A DNA stretch of 64,000 nucleotides from CAVRQM01 sp963756975 (GTDB taxonomy: Bacteria; Pseudomonadota; Alphaproteobacteria; Acetobacterales; Acetobacteraceae). The DNA lies in assembly GCA_963756975.1 (NCBI GenBank), contig CAVWPS010000002.1, positions 2,232,001 through 2,296,000 of the forward strand, in the 5' to 3' direction. The notes under the pieces were generated by a model. That model saw nothing but the letters and a program-made list of their open reading frames with translations, did no database searches and was not told the DNA's origin. This document shows, piece after piece, positions 60,374-64,000 of this stretch. Each line of letters starts with the position of its first letter. Position 1 is the first letter of the stretch. The position numbers were made by a program, and so were the translations under genes.

Positions 60374-61638
60374 TGCACTCGGCTCATGGAGCGCGACAGC
60401 TCGCGATCAAGACCAGCGATCGTGCTTGCGAGGTCGGCATTGTCCGTCATGTAGCTCTCGACGTGTCGCATGAAGATGTTCTCGACCTCGGCGAAGTTCG
60501 GCGGTGCCTGCACCGGCTTGGCGATCGCGGCCGAGGCGTAGTAAAGTTTGCCGCTTGACGGGATCGCCTCATACTGAGGCGTGGTCGCCGCAGTGCGTAG
60601 CGTGGGAATCGAGCGCATCAGCTTGGCCTGTTCACCTTGGAACTGTGGGCCGGCAATCTCCTTGACGAACTCCCACGCTAGGTCAGGGTTTTTCGAAGCG
60701 CGCGTGATACCGTTGCCGCCCACGCCGAACACGGTTCCGCTTGTTGCGTTCTGCGGTGGGTATTGGATGTCGAATGCTCCCGGCTCGGCCTTCAGCAGGT
60801 CCGGGATCACCCAGTGACCGGCACTGAACATTGCCACTTGCTTCGCGGCAAATTCCGCCGAGCCGATGTCGTCGTGCGCGAAGGCGGGCGCGACCTTGTA
60901 GGTGTGAATGAGATCGTGCAAGAACTGCAAGCTCTCCGCGATCTTCGGGTCGCTGATATTCGAATGCGTAAGGTCTGAGCTCAGCTTGTCGGTGGCGTTG
61001 GTGATCAGCCACGGCTCGATGGCAAAATTGCTGCCGGGGACAAAATAACCATATTGGGTCACATTGCCGCTGGCGTCGCGCCGTGTCAGTTTCTGCGCGT
61101 CAGCCAGGAAATCCTTCCAGGTCCAGTCCGGTCCAGGCGGCGGTAATCCGGCCGCCTTAAACATATCCTTGTTGTAGTAGATGACAATGTTGTTCCAGTC
61201 GTTCGGAAAGAAATACAGCTTGCCCTTCCAGCGCAGTCCATCGATCAGATGCGGATCCACCCCGTGCACGAGCGCTTGCGCTGAAGGATCCTGATCAATG
61301 AGCGGTTGCAAGTCGATCATAAGTTGCTTGCCCGCCAAGGTCGAAATGCCCTCGATTGGCATATTGACGATATCGGGTGCGTCGCCAGCCGCGACCATGT
61401 TGACAAACTGGTTGATGTAGCCGCCCCACGGTACAGGATTGCCGTACTGCACCTGAACGTCGACATGTGGGAATCGGTGCTTGAACCGGTCGATCGCGTG
61501 ATTGGTCATCGTGATGTCGGCATCACTGCTCCAGCGCAATATTTTCAACGTCGCCACAATGTCGAGCGGCGGTGCCGCGGCGGCCGGTAGAGCCAGAGCG
61601 ACCGCGAGCAGTAGACCGAACAAATAGGCTATCTTCAT
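60370..61638 (-). CDS. CUT1 ABC transporter sugar-binding protein (family 1)
   Basis: 422 residues with a Sec signal peptide ('MKIAYLFGLLLAVALALPAA'). Mature part: 'ITMTNHAIDRFKHRFPHVDV', 'YFFPNDWNNIVIYYNKDMFK', 'NPDLAWEFVKEIAGPQFQG', type-1 extracellular binding protein of the oligosaccharide class. Sits between a GH116 gene and the permeases, suggesting it captures a glycoside that the GH116 enzymes then cleave. Confidence 0.92.
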   Translation of the reverse strand: MKIAYLFGLLLAVALALPAAAAPPLDIVATLKILRWSSDADITMTNHAIDRFKHRFPHVDVQVQYGNPVPWGGYINQFVNMVAAGDAPDIVNMPIEGISTLAGKQLMIDLQPLIDQDPSAQALVHGVDPHLIDGLRWKGKLYFFPNDWNNIVIYYNKDMFKAAGLPPPGPDWTWKDFLADAQKLTRRDASGNVTQYGYFVPGSNFAIEPWLITNATDKLSSDLTHSNISDPKIAESLQFLHDLIHTYKVAPAFAHDDIGSAEFAAKQVAMFSAGHWVIPDLLKAEPGAFDIQYPPQNATSGTVFGVGGNGITRASKNPDLAWEFVKEIAGPQFQGEQAKLMRSIPTLRTAATTPQYEAIPSSGKLYYASAAIAKPVQAPPNFAEVENIFMRHVESYMTDNADLASTIAGLDRELSRSMSRVH

Positions 61639-61695
61639 GGACGTCCTCCTGGGCGGCGGCCCTAAACGGGCTCTACCGGTGTTTCATCCGCATAG

Positions 61696-64000
61696 TCAGA
61701 GCGTGTCGACGTCGGGTAGCCCCTCCAGCGAGATCGCGTCCGATATTACAGTCATTCGGTCGCCGGCAGTGAGCGCAAGCGGGGATGGGAAGCGGGCCGT
61801 AGCTCCCTCCGTCAAGACGTCCACCGTGCGGCCGTTAAGCGACCCTCGCACGCGTGCCGAGGACGGCATTGGCAGACCGAGCTTCCGCAACTCAAGGCTG
61901 CCGTGATGGACGACAAGGTCGGCCTGCCCGCATGTAAGAAGGATTTCGCCCCAGGCTTCGCCGACCGACCAGAATGAGCGGAATGTCTCGCCGTCGCGGA
62001 CCTTGGGGGCGAAGCCGATCTCACCCTGCACGAGGTCGAAGGTGAAGCCGCTCAACACCAGCAACCCGGCATAGCTCGCCATCGATCGGGCATAGTTGCT
62101 GCCGCACTCGATCTCATTCCAAGGATTGCGCCGGCTGCCATCGTAGCGGTTGCGTACCGCCCTGAATACCGCGACACCTTCGCGCACCATGCCATACTGC
62201 ATTAGCGCGGACCCGAAGGCATACTCGTAGCCGTGCATCGTCTCCTGGGCATACGGAATGGGCACCGCCGGCCGGCGGATACCGGGCGGCCAAGCGCAGA
62301 TGATGGTTCCCGCTTCACCCTCAATCGCGAACACGCGGCATGGGTTGCCGATCTCACCGAGGTTCTCGAAATAATTGTGCTGCAGGATGGAGCGTAGCGC
62401 GGTCGACGTCTTGATCGGGTCGAACAGGTCGCCGAGCCGGTACAGGTTGGCATGCCACTGAGCCAGAACCTGATCGATGATGCAACCGCCGCCGATCTGG
62501 TATTTGAGCTCGCCGTGCTCGTCATCCCAGTAGAGATCGTATACCGATCCCTTTACGATCCGGGAGGCACGGCTGCGCGTAAATGGCGCGAGGACGGACC
62601 GGTCGGACAAATCGATCCGCTGAGAAAAGTAGCGGCCGTTGAACAGGTTGCCATCTACCCAATCGCGGCCCCGTTCATAAATCTCCTCAAAACGCGAGGC
62701 CGCTTCGTCATCACCCAGGTGCCCGGCGATCTCGGCTCCCGCTTTTAGGGCGCCGAGGTAAAACCCGCACAGCCAGGAACTCGGACCGAACAGCTCCATG
62801 TCGAGAGTGTGATGCTGGCGGCCCCACAGGACGCCGGTCTGGTCCGGATCCCATCGGTCGAGATTGTTGGGGTGCCAGGCATACTCAATTGACGCCTTCA
62901 CCGCCGGCCAGCGCTCGCGCAGCCACTCGGTATCGCCACTAATTTTCCAGTCTCGATACGTTTTCATCACGCCGCCGAACTGCCCGTCCGCGCAGGGCCG
63001 CTCGTCGGACGTGCCGATGCCGAGCGGTAACTGCAAGCGGAACGCCATGCCGCCGATCGGATCCTGATTGTAGCGGAAATCGGCGTCGCGCATCGACCGC
63101 TCGAGCCGGGGGAACAGGAAGGGCAGCGCCTGTTGGTAGTTCCAGACATGCGTGCAACTGCCCTCGCAGCTTCCGGCATTTGGATGGCAGCCCTCCCAGC
63201 CGTAGAACGTTCCGTCCTGCAACCGCAGCACAGTAGAGCTTTTTAAAATGCTTACATTCGCAGCGACAGCATCCAGCACGCTGTGAGGCAAGGTCGATCG
63301 ATAGAGTGCGTCGCGGAACAGCGCCGTGCCGCTGTATAGCCGATCCCACTCCGCCAGCGCATGGGACGCGACAGCTTGCGCGCTTGGCCACTGGGTAGCG
63401 TAAAAGTTGCGCCAGGTGCACGCAACGTCGTTCGCCGCTTCAAGCAAACCGTTGTTGGTTGCCCAATACTTGCGACAGTTGGGATTATACCAGGCGATCG
63501 CAAATCGTGCCGAGACCTCCCCAAAAGCCGATGCGGGCAGCGAGACCGCAATCAGTGCGTGGTCGGCGGCCGCTTCCGACGGTTCCGGGTAGCGCCGGTC
63601 CGCGAATGGACCGGGCTTGCGCAGTTCGCTCCAATAGACCTCCAAGGAGTCGAACCAATTGCCACGAAACCACGCGTGCTGACAGCTAGCGCCGGTCGCA
63701 TTGGTGCCGAATGCCAGCGCGCCGTAATCTGTAGACGCCGTGTTCGCTGTCTCGGAGGCGAACACCAACAGCGTGTGGCCGTCCGCCTGTTCCAACGTCG
63801 GCGCGAAAGATGGCAGATATGGATTCTGCATTACTTGCACGAGAGTGAAGACGGTCGGCGTCTCGCTGGTGCTACGCACCTTAATCTCGAACATGGCGAC
63901 GGGCAGTCCCGAGTTCGCGCTCCTCCATCGGCACCAGCGGATTGAATGCCAGAATTTCAATTTCACCGGGGAAGTGTGGATCGCGGAGGACCAGCCGCGC
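61696..64000 (-). pseudogene. GH116-type beta-glycosidase, copy 2; one frameshift, 5' end beyond window
   Basis: The main frame (to about 63915) reads 'LPVAMFEIKVRSTSETPTVF', 'GSCEGSCTHVWNYQQALPFL', 'QHHTLDMELFGPSSWLCGFY' and 'RNPWNEIECGSNYARSMASY', clearly the same family as copy 1 with the same catalytic landmarks. Upstream of about 63915 the protein continues in another frame ('HFPGEIEILAFNPLVPMEER'). Removing one A from GAACTC (63911-63916, minus strand) joins them as '...MEERDSGLPVAMF', which matches 'EDRDSSMPVAMF' in copy 1. The N-terminus lies outside the window. First gene of the glycoside operon here; probably intact in life if the shift is an artefact. Confidence 0.83.

Noticed and set aside
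1..64000. CRISPR arrays, tRNA or rRNA genes
   Set aside because: No regularly spaced direct repeats and no cloverleaf or rRNA segments were seen on reading the sequence.

Overview
The window is about 64 kb of GC-rich bacterial chromosome, tightly packed with ABC-transporter and carbohydrate-catabolism operons. Codon bias, protein families and the abundance of TTG/GTG starts suggest an alphaproteobacterium, plausibly Rhodospirillales/Acetobacteraceae; that placement is an inference from protein style and there is no rRNA or other marker gene here.

Layout. 1-2 kb: a truncated oxalate/formate-type MFS transporter and a LysR regulator. 2-8.6 kb: a ROK regulator with a Gfo/Idh/MocA dehydrogenase, a ThuA-like protein and a YaiI protein on the minus strand, divergent from a CUT1-type sugar ABC importer (binding protein plus two permeases, no ATPase). 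8.6-16.4 kb: a minus-strand Opp/Dpp operon (binding protein, two permeases, two ATPases) with a two-subunit opine-oxidase-like flavoenzyme embedded in it. 16.6-17.3 kb: a decayed regulator. 17.5-24.2 kb: rhamnose mutarotase-like protein, enolase-superfamily sugar-acid dehydratase and GntR regulator, divergent from a CUT2 (Rbs-type) importer. 25.2-31.3 kb: an SDR dehydrogenase divergent from a mannonate dehydratase-like protein, a GntR regulator and a second CUT2 importer, i.e. a hexuronate/aldonate module.

31.3-40 kb is an accessory island of small and broken genes: an orphan Imm40-type immunity protein, a ParA/ribbon-helix-helix partition pair abutting a truncated serine recombinase, an XRE remnant, a tautomerase, a broken alpha/beta hydrolase, a DUF1835-type protein, several unknowns, and the last piece of an RHS/YD-repeat toxin. 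Parts are visibly more AT-rich than the flanks.

39.9-46.7 kb: a minus-strand operon in which a GH172 (DUF2961) glycosidase gene precedes an Opp-type transporter whose second permease and first ATPase are one fused ORF; its binding-protein gene is frameshifted. 47.3-53.2 kb: a third CUT2 importer with a zinc alcohol dehydrogenase and a tagaturonate reductase-like enzyme, divergent from a GntR regulator carrying two winged-helix domains. 54.9-64 kb: two GH116-type glycosidases bracketing a second ATPase-less CUT1 importer and an AraC regulator.

Taken together the window encodes uptake and breakdown of plant- or microbe-derived glycosides, uronates and opine-like nitrogen compounds. Two CUT1 systems lack an ATPase, implying a shared one elsewhere. 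At least seven single-base frameshifts break otherwise well-preserved genes; four of them fall exactly at GANTC sites with the adenine doubled, which points to a methylation-linked base-calling artefact (or a real mutational signature) rather than ordinary gene decay.
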